This document shows, in pieces, positions 25,766 to 33,678 of a stretch of 64,000 bases of DNA (position 1 is its first letter; the number at the start of each line of letters is the position of its first letter). Source of the DNA: Octadecabacter sp. B2R22 (GTDB lineage Bacteria > Pseudomonadota > Alphaproteobacteria > Rhodobacterales > Rhodobacteraceae); assembly GCF_018861045.1 (NCBI RefSeq), contig NZ_JAHKQJ010000007.1:1305408-1369407 (forward strand), read 5' to 3'. A program made the position numbers and the translations under genes. The notes under the pieces are model-generated. The model ran no database searches and was not told the origin of the DNA. It saw only the letters and a program-made list of their open reading frames with translations.

Positions 25766-26845
25766 TCATCCAGGAACCCCAAGTGAGCGTGCAATCGAAG
25801 TCAGGATCGCCTCAGCAAACAAAGGATTCACACTATTTCCAATCATCCGATGCGAGTGCCATTTAGTGGGGTGGAAGTCGAACCAATCAGGAAACCCCTG
25901 AATCCTTGCTGCTTCACGCACCGAGACCACACGTGGGGACACATGATGGATCGGGCGAGCGGATTGAAAAGAACCTTTATCAACACCTGTTCCAGCACGT
26001 AACGTCCGAGCAGGTTCGTTGGGGTTTAATCGAAAAAACCGGCTTACCTTCTCCGTTTTACCTTGTGGAGTGGCTGAGAACCGACTCTCTACTTCTGGCG
26101 AATGCTTCGTCGCCTCAAAGCCGCTTACACGACAATCAGAGTGTGCGTTAAGTTTGCAAGCGTCACCCAAATCTACAGACCTGCGATTGATGAACCTCAC
26201 ATATGGACTATCAACCAGCCCAACTTCGGCGACATCTGTAGTTCCCGGCTCTGGTAAACCCTCCAATGCTTGGCTCACTGTCGCAGGGGCACGTCGGTTT
26301 TTATTGATCATTCCAAATGAAATTGGATCAACATCAGTCGGATCGTAGCCGATCACCAGAACACGTTTTCTACGCGTCGCCGCTCCGAAATCTGCTGCAT
26401 CCAAAACAGAAGGCGTCAGAACAACATAACTGCTTGGCACCCGTTGCAGAGCTCGTTCGAGTAGCTGAAAACTAGACTTGCTGAGCAGCCCAGGAACATT
26501 TTCCATCATGAAAGCTCGAGGCTTCAGATCAGATACAATTTGGAAAAACCGATCAAGAAGGTCATTTCTTGGATCACTTTGATTTCGTTTACCTATGTAG
26601 CTAAAACCTTGACATGGCGGTCCGCCAATCACAAGGTCTGGCCTACCGCTATAGAGCGAGTTGATCGCTGCGGAATCAACTTTTGACAGGTCAAGCTTGG
26701 CAGTTTTACAGTGTGGGAAATTCTTTGAGTGAGCGGCAGCAGCATGATCATCCAGTTCGACAGCCAAATTTGGCGACAAGCCGGCTCGGGCAGCACCAAG
26801 TGAGAGGCCGCCACAGCCAGCAAAGAGATCGATTACAGTTACCAT
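25766..26845 (-). CDS. C5-cytosine DNA methyltransferase (Dcm family)
   Basis: 359 aa, ATG 26845. All core motifs are visible: I DLFAGCGGLS (6-15), IV GGPPCQGFS with catalytic Cys78, VI MENVPG (114-119), VIII ATRRKR, X IGNSVNP near the C-terminus. Methylates cytosine C5 in a specific DNA sequence, target unknown. It is divergent, with 102 bases between starts, from the GHKL ATPase / Rossmann pair. No cognate restriction nuclease or Vsr gene is seen. Dcm next to GHKL ATPases is known from predicted restriction-like systems, so this is either the modification arm of such a system or a solitary methylase. Confidence 0.92.
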   Translation of the reverse strand: MVTVIDLFAGCGGLSLGAARAGLSPNLAVELDDHAAAAHSKNFPHCKTAKLDLSKVDSAAINSLYSGRPDLVIGGPPCQGFSYIGKRNQSDPRNDLLDRFFQIVSDLKPRAFMMENVPGLLSKSSFQLLERALQRVPSSYVVLTPSVLDAADFGAATRRKRVLVIGYDPTDVDPISFGMINKNRRAPATVSQALEGLPEPGTTDVAEVGLVDSPYVRFINRRSVDLGDACKLNAHSDCRVSGFEATKHSPEVESRFSATPQGKTEKVSRFFRLNPNEPARTLRAGTGVDKGSFQSARPIHHVSPRVVSVREAARIQGFPDWFDFHPTKWHSHRMIGNSVNPLFAEAILTSIARSLGVPG

Positions 26846-26947
26846 AGTTACTCCTTAGAATATATAGTCAGAAGTGTCGATCGGAAAACATCAGACGACA
26901 CCTAGGAAGAACATGAATTTCACTCTCCGACATTTAAGGGCGGGCCA

Positions 26948-28345
26948 ATGACAATAAGAACAATCGAAGCAGGGCCATCAAAAAGATTTTTCGTCGAGAT
27001 GTTACCGCGTGATATCAGCCTAGAATATGCGGTCCTAGACCTAATCGACAACAGCCTTGATGGAGCAATTCGTCAGCGGATTGATGACATCCGACTTCGT
27101 CGCGGCGAGCCCTATAAAGGTCTGCATTGCAAACTCAGCTTTTCCGAAACTGAATTTCAGATCACGGATAACTGTGGTGGCATACCCGCTGATAGGATCG
27201 ACGCAGCCCTGAAGCTAGGTAGAGATGACCCAAATATTGACAACGACAAGCCGACGATTGGTATGTACGGCATCGGAATGAAGCGATCAATTTTCAAGAT
27301 TAGCGCTGACTCAACCGTTGTTTCGAAGAGCGACACGATCACGACCCGTGTTAACTATGATGAAACGTGGATGAACCCTGAAAACCCTGACTGGACGCTA
27401 GACCTGGAAGAAACGCCACCGGATGGCGGCGAGCTCGGCGTCACTATTTCCGCAAATAAGCTCTGGCCAAATATCTCGAGAACGTTCGCGTCCCAAAGCT
27501 TCTTTGACGACCTCACGAGAAAGATCTCGAGATACTACGCATATGTAATTGCAAAAGGTTTTAAGATCTTTGTTAACGACAAAGAAATACCGGCATTGCC
27601 AGTAGAATTTAAACTCGATGATGCAGTGATTTCACCTTTTTACTACGAAGCGGTTGCAGAAAAGGTCAACGTCAAAGTCATTGTTGGATTGTTCCGGAAG
27701 TTGACCAAAGAAGATGAACGGGAAGAAGCCATATCCTCAAATGACGGTTTAGAAGCAGGAGACCTTAAGGCTGGGATTACCGTCGTTTGCAATGACCGTG
27801 TGATCACATATGCAGACACCTCATCAGTGACTGGCTGGGGGATGGGGAATGTTCCAAGATACCACCCACAGTTTCGATCAATCACCGGCATAATAATCTT
27901 CGAGTCCGACGATGCTAGAACGCTTCCCGTATCCACAACCAAGGGGGCTTTAGATTTAGATGACCGTGCCTACGTCGTTGGACTTAACGCTGCTATGGAG
28001 GGAATAAAGACACATACAGATTACACGAACCGAACCAAAGGCCGCGAGAGCGCGACCGATACGCCAATTCAATCAGCCCCTAAACTCTCCATCGCGCAAG
28101 TAACCCAATCACTTAGCTCTTCTGCTAGAGCAGTTCGACATTCAAACGGTAAGGCAAGAAAGGTTGTTCCCACCCTTCCAGAGATTAAGCGCACAGCCCC
28201 GATAGGCCGAATAGCTTTCAGCAGAGATAAGGCAGAGATCGAACGTGTAGCAGAGCTGCTTGGTCTCAGCACCAGCGAAAAGCCCGGAGTAGTCGGTGAA
28301 CAAGTTTGGACTGACTTGGCCCGAAAGCTTGGAGTTATAGACTGA
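26948..28345 (+). CDS. GHKL-type ATPase (MORC/MutL/Hsp90-like)
   Basis: 465 aa. Bergerat-fold motifs: DLIDNSLDGA (31-40, Mg-binding N35), ITDNCGGI (72-79), GMYGIGMKR (105-113), and a second domain with STTKGALDLDD whose Lys332 fits the S5-fold catalytic lysine of GHKL enzymes. The C-terminal ~120 residues are basic and lack a recognised nuclease motif, ending with a small helical domain. Such ATPases act as DNA-loading clamps or switches in predicted defence modules with Dcm methylases. Its stop overlaps the next gene's ATG by one base, implying coupled translation and probably a stable complex. Confidence 0.82.
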   Translation: MTIRTIEAGPSKRFFVEMLPRDISLEYAVLDLIDNSLDGAIRQRIDDIRLRRGEPYKGLHCKLSFSETEFQITDNCGGIPADRIDAALKLGRDDPNIDNDKPTIGMYGIGMKRSIFKISADSTVVSKSDTITTRVNYDETWMNPENPDWTLDLEETPPDGGELGVTISANKLWPNISRTFASQSFFDDLTRKISRYYAYVIAKGFKIFVNDKEIPALPVEFKLDDAVISPFYYEAVAEKVNVKVIVGLFRKLTKEDEREEAISSNDGLEAGDLKAGITVVCNDRVITYADTSSVTGWGMGNVPRYHPQFRSITGIIIFESDDARTLPVSTTKGALDLDDRAYVVGLNAAMEGIKTHTDYTNRTKGRESATDTPIQSAPKLSIAQVTQSLSSSARAVRHSNGKARKVVPTLPEIKRTAPIGRIAFSRDKAEIERVAELLGLSTSEKPGVVGEQVWTDLARKLGVID

Positions 28346-29325
28346 TGCCAAGCAATTATACGACCCGACCGAACAAACATGTCGACAGGGAGCTCTTCGT
28401 CGATTTGGTTGGCTGTACAGTTTCAAATACTCAAATTGAGAGGTGTGCATACATTTCGATGGGTGGGCCGCAGATGACCGATCACATTGCTATGTATAGG
28501 CGCAACGGGATATCGAAGCTTTACTCGTTTGACTTGGAAAGCAACATTGTACTTCGACAACAGTTCAACGCTCCCACACAGAACACACAATGTAAAACTC
28601 ATACTGCCGCTGAGCTACCAGCAAAACTTAATGACATAGGTCACGACCTAGATATTGATCAGTTTATTGTTTGGTTTGACTTCACTGGAGCCAGGGAACG
28701 CGGATCTCAGCTCGCCGATTTTCAAGCCCTTCTACAGGCACTTTCACCTGGAGATATCGCGCGGGTCGCGCTGGATGCATCCCTCCCTTCAGAAAAATTA
28801 AAAGCTGAATTGTCTAAGGAAATCCAGGATCATCATTTTCCAGCAATGAATGCTCTCCTGGGACGAGAATTCGGAAACTTCCATCCAGAGAATTTCACAT
28901 TAACGTCGCAAAATGACATGTCTAAGTATTTGTCTGCCTGTATTCAGCATCTTTGTGATCGAGCTACCGAATTGCACCCAAGTGGACAAATTTCTTATCG
29001 CCCAATGCTGCAGACCTACTATGCAGATAGTTCGCCGATGTTTACAGTGACAATTCTCATTCAAAACGCACAAGGTGAACCCGCAGCCCCGAATGGTTTT
29101 TGTTATTTGGCCACTGATTGGAACGACATCGAGAACCTAGAAGTTCCCGAACTCACAGCTCGAGAAAAGTCCTACTTGGATCGCCTGCTCGATCGTGATG
29201 CTGCAGGTTTGACAGGTGAGTTAGGATATGAAATCGCGCGCGCCGCACAGATGTCACGACAATGGGACTCGTTTAAAAAGTTTCACCGCTTTTTACCTCA
29301 GTTTCAGCACGTCGAATTAAAGTAG
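28345..29325 (+). CDS. Rossmann / methyltransferase-like partner of the GHKL ATPase
   Basis: 326 aa, ATG 28345 overlapping the GHKL stop (TGATG). Family not recognised with certainty. The order YISMGGPQMTDH (36-47), an acidic strand end SFDLE (61-65), RQQFNAP (71-77) and IVWFDFTG (108-115) resembles motifs I, II and IV of a class I SAM-dependent methyltransferase fold seen in some defence-associated proteins. The motif I glycines are reduced, so it may bind another nucleotide or be inactive. The C-terminal half is alpha/beta without known motifs. Tight coupling suggests it is the effector or sensor of the system (inference). Confidence 0.6.
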   Translation: MPSNYTTRPNKHVDRELFVDLVGCTVSNTQIERCAYISMGGPQMTDHIAMYRRNGISKLYSFDLESNIVLRQQFNAPTQNTQCKTHTAAELPAKLNDIGHDLDIDQFIVWFDFTGARERGSQLADFQALLQALSPGDIARVALDASLPSEKLKAELSKEIQDHHFPAMNALLGREFGNFHPENFTLTSQNDMSKYLSACIQHLCDRATELHPSGQISYRPMLQTYYADSSPMFTVTILIQNAQGEPAAPNGFCYLATDWNDIENLEVPELTAREKSYLDRLLDRDAAGLTGELGYEIARAAQMSRQWDSFKKFHRFLPQFQHVELK

Positions 29326-29490
29326 TTTCGTTTGCCCAAAGCAACCAACGTATCTTTCGCCCGGCTAAAATTTGCGGCTATTATCCAGGTTGGCGAGGTC
29401 GTCGCGTGGACGTTTTAGCGCGCATTCGTACAAGTCTGCGCGTGACTGGGAAAAGATTGCCATGTGGCACCTGAGATTATGAAATGAAAT

Positions 29491-29568
29491 TGGTAGGAAT
29501 GGCGGGATTTGAACCCGCGCTGACGACACTTATAAGGTGCCCGCTCTTACCACCTGAGCTACACTCCC
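29491..29568 (-). tRNA. tRNA-Ile (UAU) in the mobile element
   Basis: 78-nt cloverleaf with encoded CCA: acceptor GGGAGTG/CATTCCT (two G-T pairs), D-arm GCTC/GAGC, anticodon stem GGCAC/GTGTC with loop CTTATAA, T-arm GCGGG-TTCAAAT-CCCGC, discriminator A. The anticodon TAT would read AUA directly. Most bacteria instead use a CAU tRNA with lysidine. The variable loop of six bases is slightly long. Lies 165 bases after the Rossmann-like gene on the opposite strand. Confidence 0.78.
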
Positions 29569-29625
29569 GCTTACATACAGCGGAAGCTTGATATTCGCGC
29601 TTTGCGCAGAAAGTGTTTTCTCACG

Positions 29626-29838
29626 TCAGTCATCACCCTGCACCCTTGCATCACGATCGCGCGCCTCGTCAAGCAATCGAGTCCGTTCTTTGTGATCTCT
29701 GATGAGTTCTTCAGCGTAAGCCTGCATAGCTGATTCAAGTTCTGGTGTCAGATTCGGTTGCATCTTCGGCGGCTGTGGTGGCAGTTTTGGCCCGATGAAA
29801 TTCCGTTGTTCTTCCATCATTTCATCAAGCGTTTGCAT
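29626..29838 (-). CDS. Small protein after rep
   Basis: 70 aa from ATG 29838, chosen for GGAG 8 bases upstream; an upstream start would overlap rep. Predicted mostly helical and charged with a Pro-rich segment (GPKLPPQPPKMQPN), no recognised domain. Position directly after rep suggests a replication or copy-control accessory (inference). Confidence 0.55.
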   Translation of the reverse strand: MQTLDEMMEEQRNFIGPKLPPQPPKMQPNLTPELESAMQAYAEELIRDHKERTRLLDEARDRDARVQGDD

Positions 29839-29906
29839 GCGTACATCTCCATCAATCATTTGCGACGAACTTACCCCCCATCCCGGTAGCCCAAGATAGC
29901 TTTTGA

Positions 29907-31610
29907 CTACCAAGGCTCAACCACACACTCGTCTTCCTCAAATTCAGCATCGTCAGCATGAATACGAAGTCTTCGTTCCTGCTCATCTAGCCGCTCATTT
30001 TGCGCATCCACCCACTCTCGCACGTCCATGCGATCCCAGCCGCTTCCGTATTGCAATGCATACTCGGACCAGTTTGCGACACGCTCTCTAGTTAAATCAA
30101 TCAGCTCAAGCCCCCGAGGCGCAGCCTCGATTGGATTTGCGGGAACATAATCCAAAGGCATATCAAACGGCAGCCGTCGAAGCCTCATCTTAATACTCCG
30201 AAGAATATCTCGCCGTGGCAGTGAAATACCGTTTTGCTGCAACGTTTGAATTATGAGTTCTTGGTCGACAAACAGTGACCCCGGCGCGTACGCGCTCTTG
30301 ACCGCGAGATCCAGAACGCCCCATGCCTTTCGCTTATCAATGATGTTCGCAAAGCTATCCGGAAGATTAAACAATCGTTCAACCGGCGGAACAATGCCCC
30401 GAACGGGCTTAAGCACGATGCCTCTCGTAACTTTAACTACTTTTCGGCCCATCATTGCGCTCATGTAGATTTGCCACCTCGCTCCGTGGATATACCTATC
30501 CCGGGCCGACACATTCGGTTCAGCTGCCAAAAATAGGTGTGTCATTGGCGTGATGCTTGCGGAGCTCTTGGTCCGCACTTTTTGCCCTGAACCGACGACT
30601 TCCGAAATGAGGGAGGGTGTAACCGCATAGCGTACAGACCTCGCTAGAGAGTCCATTTGTTCTGGCCCAACACCCCGCTTAGGTGCAGCTGCGACCAACT
30701 TAACGTCTTGGCCAGTACGATCGCATCGCAACCCCACATCAGCGCACGCACGCATCCATGCCCGGACAAAATCTTCGGCGACGCCACGCGTGTCTTCATG
30801 CGTTGTCGGCACCATCAGAACAGCATGCGTGTGATTGTGAAATCCATTCTGCAGGGAATCTGTAGCATCCAAACCTGCAACATAAGAGACCGGACGCTTG
30901 CCCTGGCGATTATGGCGTTTCTTCAATCTATCTGTTGCTTTTCTCCAGGCTAAGGACTGCAGATCTAGTAAAACCTTACAGTCATCATCACGCTGGTGAT
31001 GCGAAGTTACTGTCACCAAAAAAATGTCATGACTTTCTACTGGATCAAAGCCCTCACCGGGATCAGCGCGGTACAAGTGCCCCTTTTCTCGTTTAGCTTC
31101 AGCTCGCTCTTCGAAATACGAAACCGGATGTAGGAACTTTCGAAGTTGGGGTTGAAGCACCTCCGCTCGTTCCGCAGCTCTCTGTGGGGCGCAGACTGGG
31201 CACAAAGATGGGCTCTTGCATTTCAAAGAGGTGTTGGATGTTACGACTTCTCCGTCGAAGGTCCGACCTGTCACCTGGATTTCTTTCGCTTCCCAGACAC
31301 GGATATGCGAAGAGCTTGGGCCATTTTTTGGTGGCGCGATGGTGCGACATACTTTTCCAAGACCACACCTACTGATGCTTCTTGCACCAAGCTCATACGC
31401 AAGCTTTCGATTCATACTGCGTGCGCGATACTGATCGTCACATGCATTTTCTTCATTTTTTTCAAGTACTTCTTTATTCCGGTGCAATTGTTCCTTTTGG
31501 TCAAGGCACCCAGACGAGAGGTCAGTACTTAATTTTGATGAAAACGAACGCGGATGCGCAGATGCGTTTCGTGAAACGCTTTGGTTTTCTTTATTTTGGT
31601 TGAGGTTCAT
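29907..31610 (-). CDS. rep: Rolling-circle replication initiator (HUH Rep, Rep_1-like)
   Basis: 567 aa from ATG 31610. A Cys-rich segment (CKSPSLCPVCAPQRAAER, 131-148), a beta strand FLVTVTSHH (197-205), the HUH metal motif NGFHNHTHAVLMVP (255-268, H258/H260/H262), and a downstream VRYAVTPSL segment with a candidate catalytic Tyr match plasmid Rep proteins that nick the double-strand origin. Larger than minimal Rep_1 proteins owing to N- and C-terminal extensions. In an integrated element it would replicate the excised circle (inference). Confidence 0.78.
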   Translation of the reverse strand: MNLNQNKENQSVSRNASAHPRSFSSKLSTDLSSGCLDQKEQLHRNKEVLEKNEENACDDQYRARSMNRKLAYELGARSISRCGLGKVCRTIAPPKNGPSSSHIRVWEAKEIQVTGRTFDGEVVTSNTSLKCKSPSLCPVCAPQRAAERAEVLQPQLRKFLHPVSYFEERAEAKREKGHLYRADPGEGFDPVESHDIFLVTVTSHHQRDDDCKVLLDLQSLAWRKATDRLKKRHNRQGKRPVSYVAGLDATDSLQNGFHNHTHAVLMVPTTHEDTRGVAEDFVRAWMRACADVGLRCDRTGQDVKLVAAAPKRGVGPEQMDSLARSVRYAVTPSLISEVVGSGQKVRTKSSASITPMTHLFLAAEPNVSARDRYIHGARWQIYMSAMMGRKVVKVTRGIVLKPVRGIVPPVERLFNLPDSFANIIDKRKAWGVLDLAVKSAYAPGSLFVDQELIIQTLQQNGISLPRRDILRSIKMRLRRLPFDMPLDYVPANPIEAAPRGLELIDLTRERVANWSEYALQYGSGWDRMDVREWVDAQNERLDEQERRLRIHADDAEFEEDECVVEPW

Positions 31611-31961
31611 GACCGTTCTTTCATTGAACGGCGAACTGCATTCAGCTATTGTTCCAGATGATCTGAACCAAGCGGACTGCATCCGCCGGTTGCGATTTCA
31701 GCCCCCCTTACGCATTCGATTGGACCCGGACGGCGTAAGGAGGGTTGCTCAGTTCAGATTTGCTGGAATTCAGATTTTGTTGCGTACACGCACGTCAGCA
31801 TTGCCCGGCAAAGCCGGTTGGACATGCCTTCAAATTCTGTAACGATATCAACGAGGGTCTTTTGACGGGTTGGACAAATTAAGCCATTGAAACTAAAGGA
31901 GACACGGACTCCCCTAGGGACTGCCATTGGTGTTTTCCGGAAAATTAGATAAGTATCCCCC
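31611..31961. other. Rep upstream region and right end of the element
   Basis: About 350 bases. Contains the inverted repeat CCTTACGC (31706-31713) / GCGTAAGG (31733-31740) with a 19-base loop, a candidate double-strand origin or regulatory hairpin, and the attR repeat at 31910. Short open frames here show no family features. Confidence 0.5.
31910..31932 (+). repeat. attR: copy of the tRNA-Glu 3' end
   Basis: Exact 23-nt copy of 19497-19519. The 5' part of the tRNA is absent here, so this is the displaced half-site. The lysoplasmalogenase-like gene begins 30 bases downstream and would be the original neighbour of tRNA-Glu. Confidence 0.9.
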
Positions 31962-32615
31962 ATGCATATCTTGCTGATCTTGGGCGTTGTTTCGCTTTTG
32001 TCTGCGCTCACCTATGGGGCGCATTTCGTTCATGTACCTGTGGGTGCGGTGCGCAGTGGCGTCAAAATTCCTGCCGTCGGGGCGTTGGCCGTCATAAGCC
32101 TTTTGTCACAGGCCCCGATTGCACTGACCCTTGCGCTCGCGTTTGGAACGCTTGGCGATCTGTTCTTGTCTCGTCATGGTGAGCGTAACTTCCTACTCGG
32201 CCTTATCGCATTTTTGATCGGTCATTTGGCCTATGTTGTATTGCTTTGGCAGTTGGGCGGCGGGATCGCACCGCTTTTTGCTGAACCTTGGCGGCTTCTT
32301 GCGAGTGCGGCCTTGGTTGCGAGCGCAGCAACAATCGTCTGGCGTCTCCTGCCCCATCTTGGCGCCTTGCGCGGCCCCGTGCTGGTCTATTCGGGGGTTA
32401 TCATCCTGATGGGCCTGTCAGCCCTCGGCCTGCCTGTGTCGTGGCCGTTGGGTCTGGCAATCATCGGTGCGCTTTTCTTTATCGCATCTGACGCGATTCT
32501 CGGGTTTGAATTGTTTGTTTTCCATGGCGTTCAGCGGCGCGGCGCAGCGATGCTGCTCTGGGCTCTTTATTGGGGTGGGCAAAGCCTGATTTTGCTCGCG
32601 GTGCTTTGGGTCTAA
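31962..32615 (+). CDS. YhhN-family membrane protein (lysoplasmalogenase-like)
   Basis: 217 aa with about eight hydrophobic helices. Motifs of the YhhN/TMEM86 family: GTLGDLFLS (about 62-70), FLIGHLAYV, and FFIASDAILG near residue 170 with the conserved Asp residues. TMEM86B hydrolyses lysoplasmalogen in animals; the bacterial role is less certain. Starts just after attR, so island insertion probably separated it from the tRNA region. Confidence 0.8.
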   Translation: MHILLILGVVSLLSALTYGAHFVHVPVGAVRSGVKIPAVGALAVISLLSQAPIALTLALAFGTLGDLFLSRHGERNFLLGLIAFLIGHLAYVVLLWQLGGGIAPLFAEPWRLLASAALVASAATIVWRLLPHLGALRGPVLVYSGVIILMGLSALGLPVSWPLGLAIIGALFFIASDAILGFELFVFHGVQRRGAAMLLWALYWGGQSLILLAVLWV

Positions 32616-32715
32616 TCCAACGCTACGCCGCGCCCGCGTATTATCAATCTTTTCAAACGAGTGTTGTGGTGTGTTTGGGCCTTGGCCGCAGCCAATGGGG
32701 CCTTATCTTAGAGAT

Positions 32716-33534
32716 ATGACAAAACCCACATATTATGCACCAAGCGGCGGCCACCCGCCGCAGACACAGCTATTGACCGACCGCGCGACGTTTACTGAAA
32801 GTTACGCAGTCATCCCAAAAGGCACGATGCGCGACATCGTGACCAGCAACCTGCCGTTCTGGGACAAAACGCGCGCTTGGATTTTGGCACGCCCCCTGTC
32901 CGGTTTTGCCGAAACATTCAGCCAGTATATCGTCGAAGTTGCACCAGGCGGTGGCTCCGACACCCCCGACACAGACAACGAGGCGCAGGCAGTCTTGTTT
33001 GTTGTCGAAGGTGGCGCGACGCTTACGATTGATGGCACCAGCCATACCCTCAGCGAGGGTAGCTACGCCTATATCCCCGTCACGGCGCAGTGGTCGTTCA
33101 AGAACGACACCGACACGGCCTGCCGGTTCCATTGGATTCGCAAGGCCTATGAATGGGTGGATGGTATCGACGCCCCCCCTGCTCTTGTGACCAATGACGC
33201 CGACGTCGAACCCAACTACATGCCAGACACCAACGAGGCATGGGGGACGTCGCGGTTCGTGGACCCGTCAGATATGCGCCATGACATGGCCGTTACGATT
33301 GTCACCTTTCAACCCGGTGGCGTGATCCCGTTCTTGGAAACCCACGTCATGGAACACGGGCTTTATGTGTTGCAGGGCAAGGCTGTCTATAATCTCAACA
33401 ACGACTGGGTCGAAGTTGAGGCTGGCGATTTCATGTGGCTACGCGCCTTCTGCCCGCAGGCCTGCTATACGGGCGGCCCCGGTCCGTTCCGATATTTACT
33501 GTATAAAGACGTGAACCGTCACCCCGGGCTTTAG
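32716..33534 (+). CDS. allE: (S)-ureidoglycine aminohydrolase
   Basis: 272 aa from ATG 32716; the upstream extension is not family-like. Bicupin: first cupin about residues 65-130 (VVEGGATLTIDG), second about 185-260 (THVMEHGLYVLQGKAVYNLN) with the metal-binding His/Glu set. Converts (S)-ureidoglycine to (S)-ureidoglycolate and ammonia in the allantoin pathway. Start of the urate cluster; separated from the permease by a strong hairpin. Confidence 0.9.
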   Translation: MTKPTYYAPSGGHPPQTQLLTDRATFTESYAVIPKGTMRDIVTSNLPFWDKTRAWILARPLSGFAETFSQYIVEVAPGGGSDTPDTDNEAQAVLFVVEGGATLTIDGTSHTLSEGSYAYIPVTAQWSFKNDTDTACRFHWIRKAYEWVDGIDAPPALVTNDADVEPNYMPDTNEAWGTSRFVDPSDMRHDMAVTIVTFQPGGVIPFLETHVMEHGLYVLQGKAVYNLNNDWVEVEAGDFMWLRAFCPQACYTGGPGPFRYLLYKDVNRHPGL

Positions 33535-33626
33535 AGCAATCAGCTGTCCGCGACCGCCCAAGCGAACGCATCAACCTATTTGCGCAGATGTTCACCGATG
33601 TCGAATTAGGCACGCTCCAACAGAAA

Positions 33627-33652
33627 AGGCCCCCGCATCGCTGCGGGGGCCT
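33627..33652. terminator. Bidirectional terminator between allE and the permease
   Basis: Perfect 11-bp stem AGGCCCCCGCA / TGCGGGGGCCT with a 4-base loop between convergent genes, preceded by AGAAA. Strong GC hairpin; T-run weak. Confidence 0.75.
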
Positions 33653-33678
33653 GTCTATTGTCTTAGCGCAATCGCGAC

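Larger units (their letters stand above)
19497..31932. mobile_element. Integrative mobilizable element in tRNA-Glu, 12.4 kb
   Basis: Bounded by 23-nt direct repeats. Content in order: tyrosine integrase, AlpA-type factor, unknown 220-aa gene, secreted protein, phosphoesterase, small gene, candidate oriT, MobV-type relaxase, C5-cytosine methyltransferase, GHKL ATPase, Rossmann-like protein, tRNA-Ile(UAU), small gene, rolling-circle Rep. The DNA is visibly AT-richer than the flanks. No coupling protein or type IV secretion genes are present, so transfer would need a helper. Rep and relaxase together suggest a plasmid-like excised phase (inference). Confidence 0.88.

Noticed and set aside
31600..31842. 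80-codon plus-strand frame opposite the rep start
   Set aside because: Overlaps the rep leader in antisense and contains the hairpin; no support as a gene.
31754..32011. 85-codon minus-strand frame across attR
   Set aside because: It spans the element-chromosome junction, which is unlikely for a native gene; no ribosome site or family.
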